Assembly (NCBI GenBank): GCA_964497585.1 | Contig: CAZCDS010000020.1 | Span: 34,373-98,372 of the forward strand | From: CAZCDS01 sp964497585 | Lineage (GTDB): Bacteria > Desulfobacterota > Desulfomonilia > Desulfomonilales > Desulfomonilaceae | Length of the DNA: 64,000 nucleotides | Direction of reading: 5' to 3' | In this document: in pieces, positions 33,439 to 42,395 of the stretch | Numbering within the stretch: position 1 is the first letter of the stretch | How the letters are laid out: the number at the start of each line of letters is the position of its first letter | The notes under the pieces: model-generated | Told to the model about the DNA's origin: nothing | The model's input: only the letters and a program-made list of their open reading frames with translations | Databases searched by the model: none | Made by a program: the position numbers and the translations under genes

Positions 33439-34173
33439 ATGATATTCAACCTTGAAAACTCAACAACGGAGCGAGGGATTGGTCTTATGAAAAGAGTGTC
33501 GATCGTCGTGTTCGTCTCATTTCTGGTCTCTTCTCTGTGTGCGGTCAACGGCCTATGCCAGGAATCGCGGCTGCAGAAATGTACGCTGGCTCCGCAAGCA
33601 CAGGACCTGTCACAAGGGCAACGTCGGCGCGCACCGCAACCTCGTTGCGGAATTGAAATGACGTGCACCGACAGTTTCATTCAGGTGGGATACTCGGACG
33701 GTGTCTGTTTCCGATCTTCCTGTCCGGGGATCTGGGCGATAATGCACCGGCGGGTCGATCAGGCATCCTTTCGGCGGCGTCTCATCACGTATCGGCATTA
33801 CCATTTTCAGGGCTATTGGGAACTCAAGTCTCAGGGAACCCTGGAGTCGGGTCTCGTGCCCCTGCGGGAATTGTTCCTCGTACTGCCGGACGATCTGATT
33901 GAGTTCAGGCTCGCCGAGCCGGACTGCCTCGCAAAAGTGGAACTCAAGAATTTCGGGTACGTCAAGAAGGGCTCGCTGTGTGAACTCCAGAAATGGCTTG
34001 CCCGCCACAGATACCTGGCAAATGTGCAAGAAAATTTCTCCGGCCTTCAGCGGGGCGGAGGACTTCCAGGGCCTCCGGTCTGCGTTCCGGGGCGGAACAG
34101 GAGCTCGCCGGCTGGGATCTTCTCGGCTCTTTACCGGTTGGGGAGCTGCCTCGGCTTTTCCGGAGGTCCTTGA
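33439..34173 (+). CDS. Secreted Cys-containing protein of unknown function
   Basis: The 244-residue product starts at an ATG eight bases after AAGGAGG and only 15 bases after the receptor gene, so the two are cotranscribed. A signal segment (RVSIVVFVSFLVSSLCAVNG) begins at about residue 18; a second ATG at 33487 would give a shorter signal peptide. The mature part has several cysteines (EMTCTDSFIQVGYSDGVC, RSSCPGIW) and repeats of polar strands; its last 45 residues are Gly/Pro/Ser-rich. I do not recognise the family. The context suggests a helper of the B12 receptor. Confidence 0.7.
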   Translation: MIFNLENSTTERGIGLMKRVSIVVFVSFLVSSLCAVNGLCQESRLQKCTLAPQAQDLSQGQRRRAPQPRCGIEMTCTDSFIQVGYSDGVCFRSSCPGIWAIMHRRVDQASFRRRLITYRHYHFQGYWELKSQGTLESGLVPLRELFLVLPDDLIEFRLAEPDCLAKVELKNFGYVKKGSLCELQKWLARHRYLANVQENFSGLQRGGGLPGPPVCVPGRNRSSPAGIFSALYRLGSCLGFSGGP

Positions 34174-34214
34174 ACCCGGTAGCTCCGGGCCGAGACAGAG
34201 AGAATCCGAAGTGG

Positions 34215-35018
34215 TCAGTGTCGTTCGAGGGACAGTCTTTCCACCGGAGTCATTCTGGGAGAGCCGTCGGCCGGGTGGCTGTCCACCAACGCTTTGACGC
34301 CGAAGGCCTCGGATATGGTCTCTCGAGTGATAACCTCCGTGGGGGGGCCGCTGTATCGGAATTTCATTTCGTGCAGGATCTTGACGTGTCCGCACGTACG
34401 GGAAACGAAATTGATGTCGTGCGAAACGAGCAGTATGGCAAGGCCGTCGCGGTTGATCTCCTGCATAAGTTCCATCACAGCCATCTGGGAATAGAGGTCC
34501 AGGTGATTGGTGGGTTCGTCCAGAAGCAGGACGCGCGGCTGTTGAGCAAGCGCTCTAGCTATTCTGACGCGCTGGCGCTCACCTCCGGACAACTCTGATA
34601 TCCGGCGGTCCTGAAGGTTCACCACGCCAGTCTTGTTCATGCATTTCTCAACTATGATTCGATCCGACTCATTGTCAAAGTGCAAGCCGCCGTGGTGAGG
34701 AAACCGGCCGAGCATAACCTCTTCCCGCACGGAAAAGCCAAAATCGGGGCTCTCCTCCTGTGCAACCACGGCCAGATACCGTGCGACCTTCCTGCGTGAG
34801 TAGGAGCCCATATCCCTTCCGTCGAGACTGACCGCTCCCGCCGTGGGCCGGCAAACCGCACTGAGAATCTTGATGAGGGTGGACTTGCCCGAACCGTTTG
34901 GTCCGATAACACCGACGAAATCGCCTTCGTGGACGGCGAGGTTTATACCGTCCAGGACTCTCAAGTCCCCATACGAGAATTTGACCTGGACACACTGAAG
35001 TAGAGGTGCTTTCATCAC
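34215..35018 (-). CDS. btuD: Vitamin B12 / iron-chelate type ABC transporter ATPase
   Basis: The 267-residue ATPase powers the FecCD-type permease encoded next to it. Walker A is GPNGSGKST, the signature is LSGGERQRV, Walker B is VLLLDEPTNHLDL and the switch His is in LLVSHDINFV. It ends the exbB-exbD-tonB-btuF-btuC-btuD unit, 37 bases after btuC. The cobalamin riboswitch at the head of the unit supports B12 rather than siderophore or heme as substrate, although these ATPases look alike. Confidence 0.93.
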   Translation of the reverse strand: MMKAPLLQCVQVKFSYGDLRVLDGINLAVHEGDFVGVIGPNGSGKSTLIKILSAVCRPTAGAVSLDGRDMGSYSRRKVARYLAVVAQEESPDFGFSVREEVMLGRFPHHGGLHFDNESDRIIVEKCMNKTGVVNLQDRRISELSGGERQRVRIARALAQQPRVLLLDEPTNHLDLYSQMAVMELMQEINRDGLAILLVSHDINFVSRTCGHVKILHEMKFRYSGPPTEVITRETISEAFGVKALVDSHPADGSPRMTPVERLSLERH

Positions 35019-35055
35019 AAGGTTGAACCGTCAAGTCGCAGGAGTGACACAAGGG

Positions 35056-36054
35056 TCATCTCCTGACCAGGAGATAGAGGAAGAAAGGTGCTCCAGCGAG
35101 AGCCGTGATGATCCCCACCGGCAGCTCCACCGGATAGGCCACTACCCTCGCGGCGCAATCGGCCGCTGCAAGGAACGAGGCTCCCCCCAGCAAGGCCGCG
35201 GGCAGGAGTACTCGGTTGTCCGGCCCGAAAAGGAGCCTCATCGCGTGCGGCACTACGAGTCCAACGAATCCTATGGTTCCGGCAACGCTGACGACAATGC
35301 CGGTGATCATCGAAGCGACCAGCAGAAGAAACGTTCGGGCGAGAGAGACGTTCAGCCCCAAATTCGCCCCGGTTTCATCTCCGATGATCAGCAAGTTCAG
35401 GCGATTGGCATTGAGATAGATCATTGTCCATCCAAGAAGCACGAACGCGCCTGCTAAAGCGGCCTTACGGAGGTCGGCCATGCTCAGATCTCCGATCAGC
35501 CAGAAGAGGATCCTCTGCAACTCGTGTGACTGAGAGCAGGAGAGTAACAGCAGCAGCAGAGCGTTCATGAAAGCGGCCACAATGACACCGGCGAGAATAA
35601 CCGTATTCACATAGCCCGCGCCGCGCTTGACGGTGGCCAGGCCATACACCACGCTCATCGCCACGACGCTCCCGAGAAAGGCCGACAGCGGAGTTCCGAA
35701 GTACCAGCCTTGGCCATATGACACGATTGAGATCGCCGCACCGAGTGCCCCGCCCGCTGCGATTCCCAGAATGCAGGGGTCGGCAAGGGGGTTTCTGAGG
35801 ACTCCCTGGAACACTACTCCGGCAGTAGCCAACCCGCCGCCGGCAGCGGCTGCCAACAGCGTCCTGGGAAGGCGGTATCCCATGAGAATGGTCCATGTCT
35901 TCCGGGCTTCATCTCCTCCGATGCCCTCCAAAAGGAACCTTTTGACGTCCACGGTGCTCGTGCCAACCACGAGGGAAACCAGGGAAACCCCTACCAGACC
36001 GAGCAAAAGGCCAAGACTAACGAACAAGGTTTTCTTGAGGACAGACACTCTCAT
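35056..36054 (-). CDS. btuC: FecCD-family ABC transporter permease for vitamin B12
   Basis: The 332-residue inner-membrane permease has about nine to ten hydrophobic segments and family blocks YRLPRTLLAAAAGGGLATAG, NPLADPCILGIAAGGALGAA and GFVGLVVPHAMRLLFGPDNR, the last near the ATPase-coupling loop. Length is usual. It follows btuF by about 20 bases and precedes btuD, forming BtuCDF. Substrate specificity is inferred from the riboswitch. Confidence 0.93.
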   Translation of the reverse strand: MRVSVLKKTLFVSLGLLLGLVGVSLVSLVVGTSTVDVKRFLLEGIGGDEARKTWTILMGYRLPRTLLAAAAGGGLATAGVVFQGVLRNPLADPCILGIAAGGALGAAISIVSYGQGWYFGTPLSAFLGSVVAMSVVYGLATVKRGAGYVNTVILAGVIVAAFMNALLLLLLSCSQSHELQRILFWLIGDLSMADLRKAALAGAFVLLGWTMIYLNANRLNLLIIGDETGANLGLNVSLARTFLLLVASMITGIVVSVAGTIGFVGLVVPHAMRLLFGPDNRVLLPAALLGGASFLAAADCAARVVAYPVELPVGIITALAGAPFFLYLLVRR

Positions 36055-36075
36055 GCGAGTCCAGGATTTGCTCCC

Positions 36076-37056
36076 TCAGCGGTCAGATCTGGAGACCGCC
36101 ACGCCGCCTGGTCCGCGGAAGGCTTCCGGATGGAGAATCTTCGCCAGCGTTTCCAGCGCCTCAACGATGCTCGGTGAAGGCCGTGCCAACAGGTCTGCTT
36201 CCAAGGTGTAGATTCTGTTCGTCCTGGATGCCTTCAGCTCGGGGAAACGGCGCCATTCTTTCAGGCAGTCTTCTTTACTCCCGCAGTCTTTGTTCAGGAC
36301 AAGGATTACGTCCGGATCCCGTCTTATCAGTTCTTCCAGGCTGAACTTGAAATAGGCGAGACGGTTTTCCTCGACTATGTTGCTTCCCCCGGCCGCGCGA
36401 ATAAGCGCTCCAAGGAACGAGTGTCCGCCTGCGACCACAAGCGGTCTCGTTCCGACCGCAAAGAGGACGGTCGGCTTCTTGACGCGCTCTAGCCTCTCGG
36501 AAATCGACCGCCGACGGGCCTCAAGCTCCTGAAGCAACCGTTCCGCGTCGGACTCCCGGGAGAGGAGTGTACCGAGACGACGGATCAGCTTGAGTACATC
36601 ATCTACGTTCCTGCTGCTATTGACGAAGACCGGAATGCCCAGGTTATGCAACTTTTCCACCAGTTCTCTTCGTGAGCCAGCGGCAGTGGTAAGCACAAGG
36701 TCGGGATTCAAAGCTATCACCCGTTCCGGATCGGGATTGAGGTACGGTCCGATTACCCTTATGGCGCGAGCCTCACGCGGTCGGTTACATCTGGCCGTTC
36801 GACCGACCAGGCGGTGGCCGGCCCCGAGTGCGAAAACAGTCTCCGTGAGGCTTGGAGCAAATGATACAACCCTTTTCACAGGCCTGGATACGCACACGGT
36901 GCGCGCCAGGTCATCGATTGTGCAGATCCGGTCGGAGGCCGAGTTCGTCGCCCCTGGCGCTGAACAGATCAGTACCCAGGCCGTCAGGGTGGAGATTACC
37001 AACAAAGGCTCATTTCTTCCGGGGCTTTTTCTTTTTGAAGACAATGGGAACCACAT
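36076..37056 (-). CDS. btuF: Periplasmic vitamin B12-binding protein
   Basis: The product is a type III substrate-binding protein that feeds the BtuCD permease. After a signal segment (PLLVISTLTAWVLICSAPGA) it shows KRVVSFAPSLTETVFALGAG, VIGPYLNPDPERVIALNPDL, LVVAGGHSFLGALIRAAGG and ADLLARPSPSIVEALETLA, the usual landmarks. The start is uncertain: the ATG at 37056 overlaps the tonB end by 47 bases, and a TTG at 37005 just after the tonB stop would also give a complete signal peptide. The overlap with tonB ties it into the operon. Confidence 0.9.
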   Translation of the reverse strand: MWFPLSSKRKSPGRNEPLLVISTLTAWVLICSAPGATNSASDRICTIDDLARTVCVSRPVKRVVSFAPSLTETVFALGAGHRLVGRTARCNRPREARAIRVIGPYLNPDPERVIALNPDLVLTTAAGSRRELVEKLHNLGIPVFVNSSRNVDDVLKLIRRLGTLLSRESDAERLLQELEARRRSISERLERVKKPTVLFAVGTRPLVVAGGHSFLGALIRAAGGSNIVEENRLAYFKFSLEELIRRDPDVILVLNKDCGSKEDCLKEWRRFPELKASRTNRIYTLEADLLARPSPSIVEALETLAKILHPEAFRGPGGVAVSRSDR

Positions 37057-37879
37057 AGCTAAGCCTGTCCCGTGGAATGGTCGCCGGGATTTTCGGGAAT
37101 TTCCGAGCCGCCGTGCGAACGATCTTGAGTGCCGCGCGGTCAAGCAGTTCCTCCCCCGAAGGCCGAAGGACCTTGACGCCAACGAGCGAGCCGTTCCGCT
37201 CGATCATGAACTTCACTTTCGTCGTTCCATGGATCCTGCGCCGAGCGGCCTCTTGCGGAAAGCGGGTAGCCTCTTTGATGGCAGCCCGAACCTGCGCATT
37301 GAAATCGGCGAGGGCTTTGCCCTCCACCGCCCTGAAACGGCTCTGGACGCTCGCCACCCGGGCAAGATTCGATTCCGATTTGGGCTCAGTTGCCGTATTC
37401 TGATCTTCCTGCGCGCGTTTTGCAGATTCGACGAGTTCGTGCTGACGTCGGTGCTCTTCCTGGTCTCGTGTCCTCTCCGGGGGAGTCACGGACTCTTCTT
37501 CCACGCGGACACGATCACGGATCGGATCGGGTACGCTACTCGCCAGAATGGGCATATCCTCGCCGTTTTCTTCTTCAGTTGCTTCGGGCTCTTCTACGCC
37601 TTCAGGCTCAGGGAGTTCATTCTCAGGCTTTTCGGTCCGTTCGTCGGCTTTTGTTTTCTTGGCCTGCCGAGGCGCGGAGGGAGCAGAGTTCTTGGGAGCG
37701 GGTGTCTCATCCTGAGCGGTCTGCTCCTCCTCGGAGACCACGTTGACATAGATCCTGTTTTCGTCTCCCCCGTCAACCCCCACCAGATGCGGCGAGGACA
37801 GGATCATCGCGCCGCAAAGAAAGAACACTCCCAGGTGAACGGCGACGGAAGCGAGAAAAAATGGTATGAGTCCGATCAT
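37010..37879 (-). CDS. tonB: TonB energy-transducing protein
   Basis: The 289-residue TonB couples inner-membrane proton force to outer-membrane receptors. An N-terminal anchor (FFLASVAVHLGVFFLCGAMI) is followed by a long Glu/Pro/Lys-rich spacer and a C-terminal domain with ATRFPQEAARRRIHGTTKVK, RNGSLVGVKVLRPSGEELLD and FPKIPATIPRD. The start overlaps the exbD stop by four bases. It is probably dedicated to the B12 receptor encoded on the opposite strand. Confidence 0.92.
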   Translation of the reverse strand: MIGLIPFFLASVAVHLGVFFLCGAMILSSPHLVGVDGGDENRIYVNVVSEEEQTAQDETPAPKNSAPSAPRQAKKTKADERTEKPENELPEPEGVEEPEATEEENGEDMPILASSVPDPIRDRVRVEEESVTPPERTRDQEEHRRQHELVESAKRAQEDQNTATEPKSESNLARVASVQSRFRAVEGKALADFNAQVRAAIKEATRFPQEAARRRIHGTTKVKFMIERNGSLVGVKVLRPSGEELLDRAALKIVRTAARKFPKIPATIPRDRLSYVVPIVFKKKKPRKK

Positions 37880-38313
37880 TTGTCTGCCGTGTCGGCCGCG
37901 TCCTCGGTTTTCTTTTTCGTGCTCGTCACAATAGCTATGCGACTCAGTCCGGCTTTGCGAACCATATCGAGTAGATCCACGTTCTGACCGTATGTGGAGT
38001 TGCGGTCGCCTTTCATCAGAACAAGCACCAGACGGTTCTCCAATGCGGCCTGCTTCAACAATCGAAACATGGTGTCTTCGTCCACAGGGTCCTGATCGAA
38101 GTAGAGAACTCCGCTCCTGTCCACCGAGAGCACGACCTTGTGTTTCTCCACTGAGACCTTTTGGGAAGCCGCTGTAGGGAGATCGATTCTTAAGCCTGGC
38201 ACCACGATGAACGTGGTGGAAAGCATAAAGAAAATGATCAAAAGAAAGACTACGTCCACGAGCGGTGTCATATCAAGAGTGGAGTCGTCGGGATCTCTTT
38301 TCTGGACCCACAT
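37876..38313 (-). CDS. exbD: Biopolymer transport protein ExbD
   Basis: The 145-residue protein has one N-terminal membrane segment with the functional Asp in MTPLVDVVFLLIIFFMLST, then a periplasmic domain with LRIDLPTA and VVLSVDRSGVLYFDQ. Both the order and the lengths match the ExbD/TolR family. It follows exbB by about 55 bases and overlaps tonB by four bases, giving the standard ExbB-ExbD-TonB motor. Confidence 0.95.
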   Translation of the reverse strand: MWVQKRDPDDSTLDMTPLVDVVFLLIIFFMLSTTFIVVPGLRIDLPTAASQKVSVEKHKVVLSVDRSGVLYFDQDPVDEDTMFRLLKQAALENRLVLVLMKGDRNSTYGQNVDLLDMVRKAGLSRIAIVTSTKKKTEDAADTADK

Positions 38314-38369
38314 TCAAAGCACCTCTAAGTCGTGAGAGTCTCCCTACGGCCTGAAAACAGCGACATCGG

Positions 38370-39053
38370 TTAGGCGCGTCTGAAGGCCAAAGTAGCCGAC
38401 GGGCCCTTCTGCGAGCATTTGATCAGATGCTCGGTAAGGGTTACCGCCTCTTTGTCCAGTGCCAGCGAGAGCCGGGCAGCTCGACTCTGGACAATCCGGT
38501 GCAGGATCACCACCGGAATTGCTATCAGCAGTCCTGCCGCGGTGGTGATCAGGGCTTCGGATATTCCGCCGGCCAGCATCGCGGGGTCGCCCATGGAATG
38601 CACGGCGATGGTATCGAAAGCCTTTATCATTCCCGACACCGTTCCGAGCAGTCCCAGAAGAGGCGCTATGTATGCAATGGTTGCGAGCCAACGCTGGTAT
38701 TTCTGCAGTCCGACCGCTTCCTGCCCGCCCACTTCTGAGACCATAAAACGGATCATTTCCGGATTCTCGCCGAACTGGATCAAACCGGCTTTTGCGATTC
38801 TGGCCATGGGACTGAAGGGCAGACAATCACACAGCGCCTTTGCCCGATCCAAAGCTCCCTTGGATACCTCTTCGATCACTTGCTCTGTGAGCCCGCCAGG
38901 AATCAGGCGCCTCCTTCTGAGGTTCCAGAGCCTCTCCAAGAAGACGGTCACGGCGGCGAGAGAGCAAAAAAGCAGAGGATACATTACGGGACCGCCCCGA
39001 TGGAAAAGGCTCAACAATGTTCCGGTCAATTCTGGCATGAAAGACCCTGCCAT
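38370..39053 (-). CDS. exbB: MotA/TolQ/ExbB-family proton channel protein
   Basis: The 227-residue protein has three membrane segments: one near residues 18-38 (VMYPLLFCSLAAVTVFLERL), and two in the conserved C-terminal half (LATIAYIAPLLGLLGTVSGM followed by IKAFDTIA, and ISEALITTAAGLLIAIPVVI). These blocks are diagnostic of ExbB. It is the first gene of the minus-strand unit and follows a cobalamin riboswitch and terminator, so B12 should repress the whole string. Confidence 0.95.
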   Translation of the reverse strand: MAGSFMPELTGTLLSLFHRGGPVMYPLLFCSLAAVTVFLERLWNLRRRRLIPGGLTEQVIEEVSKGALDRAKALCDCLPFSPMARIAKAGLIQFGENPEMIRFMVSEVGGQEAVGLQKYQRWLATIAYIAPLLGLLGTVSGMIKAFDTIAVHSMGDPAMLAGGISEALITTAAGLLIAIPVVILHRIVQSRAARLSLALDKEAVTLTEHLIKCSQKGPSATLAFRRA

Positions 39054-39219
39054 ATCTCGGCATCTTCGTGTGGACCACGCGATTCCGACTCATTCTCCCC
39101 GAACCTGCCGCAGGACTTCCTCAGATTGCCTCTCCCGCCAGCAAGTGTACGGGGCTACGGGTTCTGTGACCGTCCTTCCGCGGAGAACCGTAGGCCACCC
39201 TTTGAGACGCGAAGCACCT

Positions 39220-39255
39220 GAAAAAACAAAACCCGAGTCTCGACATAGACTCGGG
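39220..39255 (-). terminator. Rho-independent terminator of the minus-strand cobalamin riboswitch
   Basis: On the minus strand CCCGAGTC and GACTCGGG form a perfect eight-pair stem with an eight-base loop, followed by TTTTGTTTTTT. It stands between the riboswitch and exbB and is the obvious off-switch of the expression platform. Confidence 0.92.
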
Positions 39256-39297
39256 AGTGCACCCAGCTTTCTTGTCCCCAAGTTAGGCTTTCCTCGA

Positions 39298-39466
39298 AGC
39301 CGTGCTCGGTAGGCAGGTCTTCTGACTTCCGGATCGCCCTACTCACCGCGCCTTCCCATTCTGTTTGACAGAACAGTGGTCTGTGCGGATTTCGTCCCCG
39401 GTTACAGCGGCGGGACCATGCCGGACTTTCACCGGCTTCCCTATTAAGCCGATACGGCACCTACGT
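39298..39466 (-). ncRNA. Cobalamin riboswitch (minus strand)
   Basis: Read on the minus strand the leader contains, in order, GGGAAGCCGGTGAAAGTCC, CCGCCGCTGTAACCG, GACGAAATCCGCAC, ACCACTG, GGGAAGGCGCGG, GAGTAGG and the closing GGAAGTCAGAAGACCTGCC. This is a nearly perfect adenosylcobalamin riboswitch. It lies between a strong promoter and an intrinsic terminator, ahead of exbB-exbD-tonB-btuFCD. Confidence 0.96.
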
Positions 39467-39471
39467 GCAAC

Positions 39472-39500
39472 AGAGTAGCCTCACCGGGGTTACACGTCAA
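39472..39500 (-). promoter_or_regulatory. Sigma-70 promoter of the B12 transport operon
   Basis: On the minus strand TTGACG (39500-39495) and TACTCT (39477-39472) are separated by 17 bases, and the predicted start lies at the first bases of the riboswitch. Confidence 0.75.
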
Positions 39501-39551
39501 GAACATTCCGGGTCAGTTCTGTGGCTAACCCCGGCCTTGTGCGTCAATCTG

Positions 39552-40046
39552 TCAGTCTTTCCAGAGGTCACAAGTCATCGCACCGGCTTGTATAGGTTCA
39601 AAGGAATCGAAATGGACGTCTCGTGCGTATTCGAAATCCTTCCAAAGGAGATCGTAACCCTTGAAGAAACGCAAGAAGCTGATCCTCTTGCGGAACTTGG
39701 CTATTTCCTCCGGTCGTGCTTCGCGGCGTTCTCCGACGGTCCCGTACAGCCTGACCGCGGGCGGTGTTTCAAAACGGCCGACCATGAGCGACCTTAACCA
39801 GAAAAACATACTGCTATTCACGGCCAGGACGCAAATGCGCTGATTTCGCTCGAGATGTCGGGGCATGGAACGGAGGTATTTGTCGAAAAAGAAGCCCGTA
39901 TGGTCCGGGCGAAGGAAGAGCGAACCGATGGGGGTGATACTCGGACTTCCGTCTTCGTCCACTGTTGCCACGGCATAGTGCAGCGAGCTTGCGAAAGACT
40001 TCCGGAAAAGTCTCCTGATCGTTTCCCAATGACCGTCGATTTCCAC
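39552..40046 (-). CDS. Pyridoxamine 5'-phosphate oxidase-like FMN-binding protein
   Basis: The 164-residue protein has the split-barrel flavin-binding pattern: LHYAVATVDEDGSPSITPIG near the start, FFFDKYLRSMPRHLERNQRI and VRLYGTVGERRE. Such proteins bind FMN, F420 or heme and act as small reductases; which one applies here cannot be told. Length is normal. It is the gene immediately upstream of the minus-strand B12 promoter but ends before it, so it is a separate unit. Confidence 0.85.
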   Translation of the reverse strand: MEIDGHWETIRRLFRKSFASSLHYAVATVDEDGSPSITPIGSLFLRPDHTGFFFDKYLRSMPRHLERNQRICVLAVNSSMFFWLRSLMVGRFETPPAVRLYGTVGERREARPEEIAKFRKRISFLRFFKGYDLLWKDFEYARDVHFDSFEPIQAGAMTCDLWKD

Positions 40047-40124
40047 TGTGGCACTCCCCTCAAGGTTGATCGTGGACGCCGCGATTGCGCACGCCTACTC
40101 ATGGCTCCCCTAATCGGGCGGGTG

Positions 40125-41030
40125 TCAGGCCTTCGGCTCGACGTCAATTCGGGTGGTCGGACATGCATGACATGACCCCGATCGAAGCCGCGCCGCGTCG
40201 GTAAGCGAGAACACCCCTACGATGTTCCAGGCGTCCGACCGGTGAACGAAAAGCCGATGCAATTCAGAGAAGATCAGTCGCCGTATTGCTTCTTCTATGA
40301 AATCGTGCTCTTCGCATGAGAGAACACGGCAGGAATCGAGAATCGCCCGTGCAGGGACATCGGGAGCAATCCCCCGCTTATAGGCCATCATGAGATCCGT
40401 CTTGGATATTACCCCTGAGGGAACGTTCCTGCTGTCCCGGATAAGTACCGCACCCAGATGATAGAGAGAGAGACCCTCCATGATGCTTGAAAGGCAATCA
40501 CCCGTTGAATAAGACATCACTGAAGGCGTCATGAGGTCTTTTACTCTGAATCTGGGTACCGACCGGTCCGTGCCGCCCTTGGGCCTCCTCCTGTAGAGGC
40601 TGCGCTCGCAATTTCGGCAGAACTGGTAGAGCATTGCCACAATGTCCGGGTAGGAAAGCACTCCCACCACCCGGTCCGAATCGCCGCTCTGAACGTACAA
40701 CCGATGAACCCCCTGCGATCGCATCGTTTCCAGGGCCGACTCCAGAGAATCCTGCTCGTCGCACAACACGGGCGGAGTGATCATAAGGTTGGCGAGAGAA
40801 GAATTGATAGGCAGCAGAGCATAGTAGGCCGCCATGATGTCGGTCTTGGAGACGACCCCCGCGGGGAGTTCATCCTCGTCCACGATGAGAAGGGAATTCA
40901 CCTTGTACTTGATCAGGAACCGTATGCCACCTTCAATACTCGATCTAGCAGGGCGGCTGACCACCTGGGCCCGCATCGCCTCTTTGACCGAGAGTTCGCT
41001 CAGGCGGGTTTTTTCCACTATCACCGGCAT
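40125..41030 (-). CDS. Protein with four CBS domains
   Basis: The 301-residue product consists of two Bateman modules, each made of a CBS pair. Clear repeats are SLLIVDEDELPAGVVSKTDI, RLYVQSGDSDRVVGVLSYPD, GAVLIRDSRNVPSGVISKTD and RLFVHRSDAWNIVGVFSLTD. Between the modules lies a linker with CRNCERSLYRRR. CBS modules bind adenine nucleotides and regulate other proteins; no effector domain is attached. The start is uncertain (41030 or 41075). It follows another CBS gene after about 50 bases. Confidence 0.9.
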   Translation of the reverse strand: MPVIVEKTRLSELSVKEAMRAQVVSRPARSSIEGGIRFLIKYKVNSLLIVDEDELPAGVVSKTDIMAAYYALLPINSSLANLMITPPVLCDEQDSLESALETMRSQGVHRLYVQSGDSDRVVGVLSYPDIVAMLYQFCRNCERSLYRRRPKGGTDRSVPRFRVKDLMTPSVMSYSTGDCLSSIMEGLSLYHLGAVLIRDSRNVPSGVISKTDLMMAYKRGIAPDVPARAILDSCRVLSCEEHDFIEEAIRRLIFSELHRLFVHRSDAWNIVGVFSLTDAARLRSGSCHACPTTRIDVEPKA

Positions 41031-41082
41031 GTCCGGCCTTCGATCATCTCGGTCATGGATGAGTTCGGGGAGCACGGAGGGG

Positions 41083-41550
41083 CTACGAACTCAACCGCTC
41101 AGCGAAGTGGTGAAACAAGTCCGAGATGTAAACGATTCCCTCGATCTTATCCCCGTCCACTACGGGCAGGCGCCGGACATGTTTCTTGATCATGATGTCC
41201 AGTACCGTCATCAGAGGAGTGTCCGGGGTTACGGTTATCACGTCGGTCGTCATGATATCTTCCACCCGTACCGACTTGGCCCTTTCGCAGACCGTCTCCA
41301 TCAGGCCCGAGACGTCTATGTCCTCCATCACCCCCCATAAGCGGACATGCTTGGGCCGGATGAAGAGCAGGACATCATGCATCGAAAGCAGGCCGATCAA
41401 GTGCCCGAGCGTGTCGGTCACCATCATTCCGAAGACTCTGCGCCCTTCTTCCTGCGTAGCCTCTCCGAAAAGCTTGACTGCTTGAGCGATGGAGTCACTG
41501 GGCCCAAGCGTATGAAACTCGGTTGTCATGACATCACGGGCCGTACGCAT
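41083..41550 (-). CDS. Two-CBS-domain protein
   Basis: The 155-residue protein is one CBS pair: ARDVMTTEFHTLGPSDSIAQ begins the first and VEDIMTTDVITVTPDTPLMT the second, ending RRLPVVDGDKIEGIVYISDL. GGAG stands eight bases before the ATG. It lies 52 bases upstream of the four-CBS gene and probably shares its transcript, which suggests a small regulatory set sensing adenylates. Confidence 0.9.
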   Translation of the reverse strand: MRTARDVMTTEFHTLGPSDSIAQAVKLFGEATQEEGRRVFGMMVTDTLGHLIGLLSMHDVLLFIRPKHVRLWGVMEDIDVSGLMETVCERAKSVRVEDIMTTDVITVTPDTPLMTVLDIMIKKHVRRLPVVDGDKIEGIVYISDLFHHFAERLSS

Positions 41551-41617
41551 GCGCTCGTCTCCAGGAGCGAATCGTCCGGGCGGCATCTCGGGTGGACGAC
41601 AGGATGCTGCGAGGGAT

Positions 41618-41947
41618 TCATTTCGGAGGCAGACTGCCGGCAAACTCCTTGGCGCTCTTCAGCCAGGCCTTCAGTTCCTTGTCTGTCCTGAATCCGTTCT
41701 CTTCAACCATTATCCACCCTTTCATAGGTCTCCCCGTGATGTCGAACGGTCTGACAGACTCCGATTCAAGCGCGATCTTGGCTTGTTCCTCGCCCAATCT
41801 GAGGATCAAATAGTCCTTGTACACCCCGCAGAACATATTGCCGTTCAACAAGTGGCATATGCCGCCGAACATTTTCTTGCGGTTTGTGTTCTTCCATCCT
41901 GCAATGGTTTTGACAATACGGGCATCAATATTTTCGTTGTACGGCAT
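41618..41947 (-). CDS. TfoX N-terminal-domain protein
   Basis: The 109-residue protein matches the TfoX N-terminal domain: KKMFGGICHLLNGNMFCGVY, LILRLGEEQAK, RPFDITGRPMKGWIMVEEN and LKAWLKSAKEFAGSLPPK. In gamma-proteobacteria TfoX controls competence, but stand-alone N-domains are widespread and of unknown role. It precedes the CBS genes by about 70 bases on the same strand. Confidence 0.9.
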   Translation of the reverse strand: MPYNENIDARIVKTIAGWKNTNRKKMFGGICHLLNGNMFCGVYKDYLILRLGEEQAKIALESESVRPFDITGRPMKGWIMVEENGFRTDKELKAWLKSAKEFAGSLPPK

Positions 41948-42128
41948 CGCCTTTCACCCGTGATTCATTTGGAGTGTGTGAGTACATTCCCGCAGCCTAC
42001 ACCCCAGGCTGCGCTCGGACCGAGCCGGCTCTGCAGGCGCAGCTTTTGCCCTTGGACGCGGGGATCTCCCGGTTTTTTGTGGAAACCGCATGCGGTCAAA
42101 GGATAGGAGAGTCGGCTCTGCGCCGCCC

Positions 42129-42395
42129 TCACTCCACAACGAAGACCTGATCGCCTGGCCTGACCCTCTCTTTTACTTTGATACCGATGGACTCGCCTGT
42201 GCCGGCCTGCTGAACCGAACTCTTCTCGATTTGCATGGAGTCCACAGTCTGCTCGAAGCTCGAGGTGGCCCCTTCTATCGCAATGGTGTCTCCGACCTTA
42301 ACGGTTCCCGACAATTCAATCGCTGCCACGCCGATCTTCCCGAAGAAATGAATCACCTTGCCTACCAGCTTCTTTTCCTTGGTCTCTTCGGCCAT
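42129..42395 (-). CDS. Translation elongation factor-like domain protein
   Basis: The 88-residue protein is a lone EF-Tu domain-2-like beta-barrel: LVGKVIHFFGKIGVAAIELS, GTVKVGDTIAIEGATSSFEQ and GIKVKERVRPGDQVFVV. Such small proteins occur in archaea and sulfate reducers and lack a GTPase domain; the role is unknown. The length is typical of the group. Confidence 0.85.
   Translation of the reverse strand: MAEETKEKKLVGKVIHFFGKIGVAAIELSGTVKVGDTIAIEGATSSFEQTVDSMQIEKSSVQQAGTGESIGIKVKERVRPGDQVFVVE

Noticed and set aside
36590..37987. 465-codon plus-strand frame
   Set aside because: Antisense to btuF, tonB and exbD, all of which have strong motifs.
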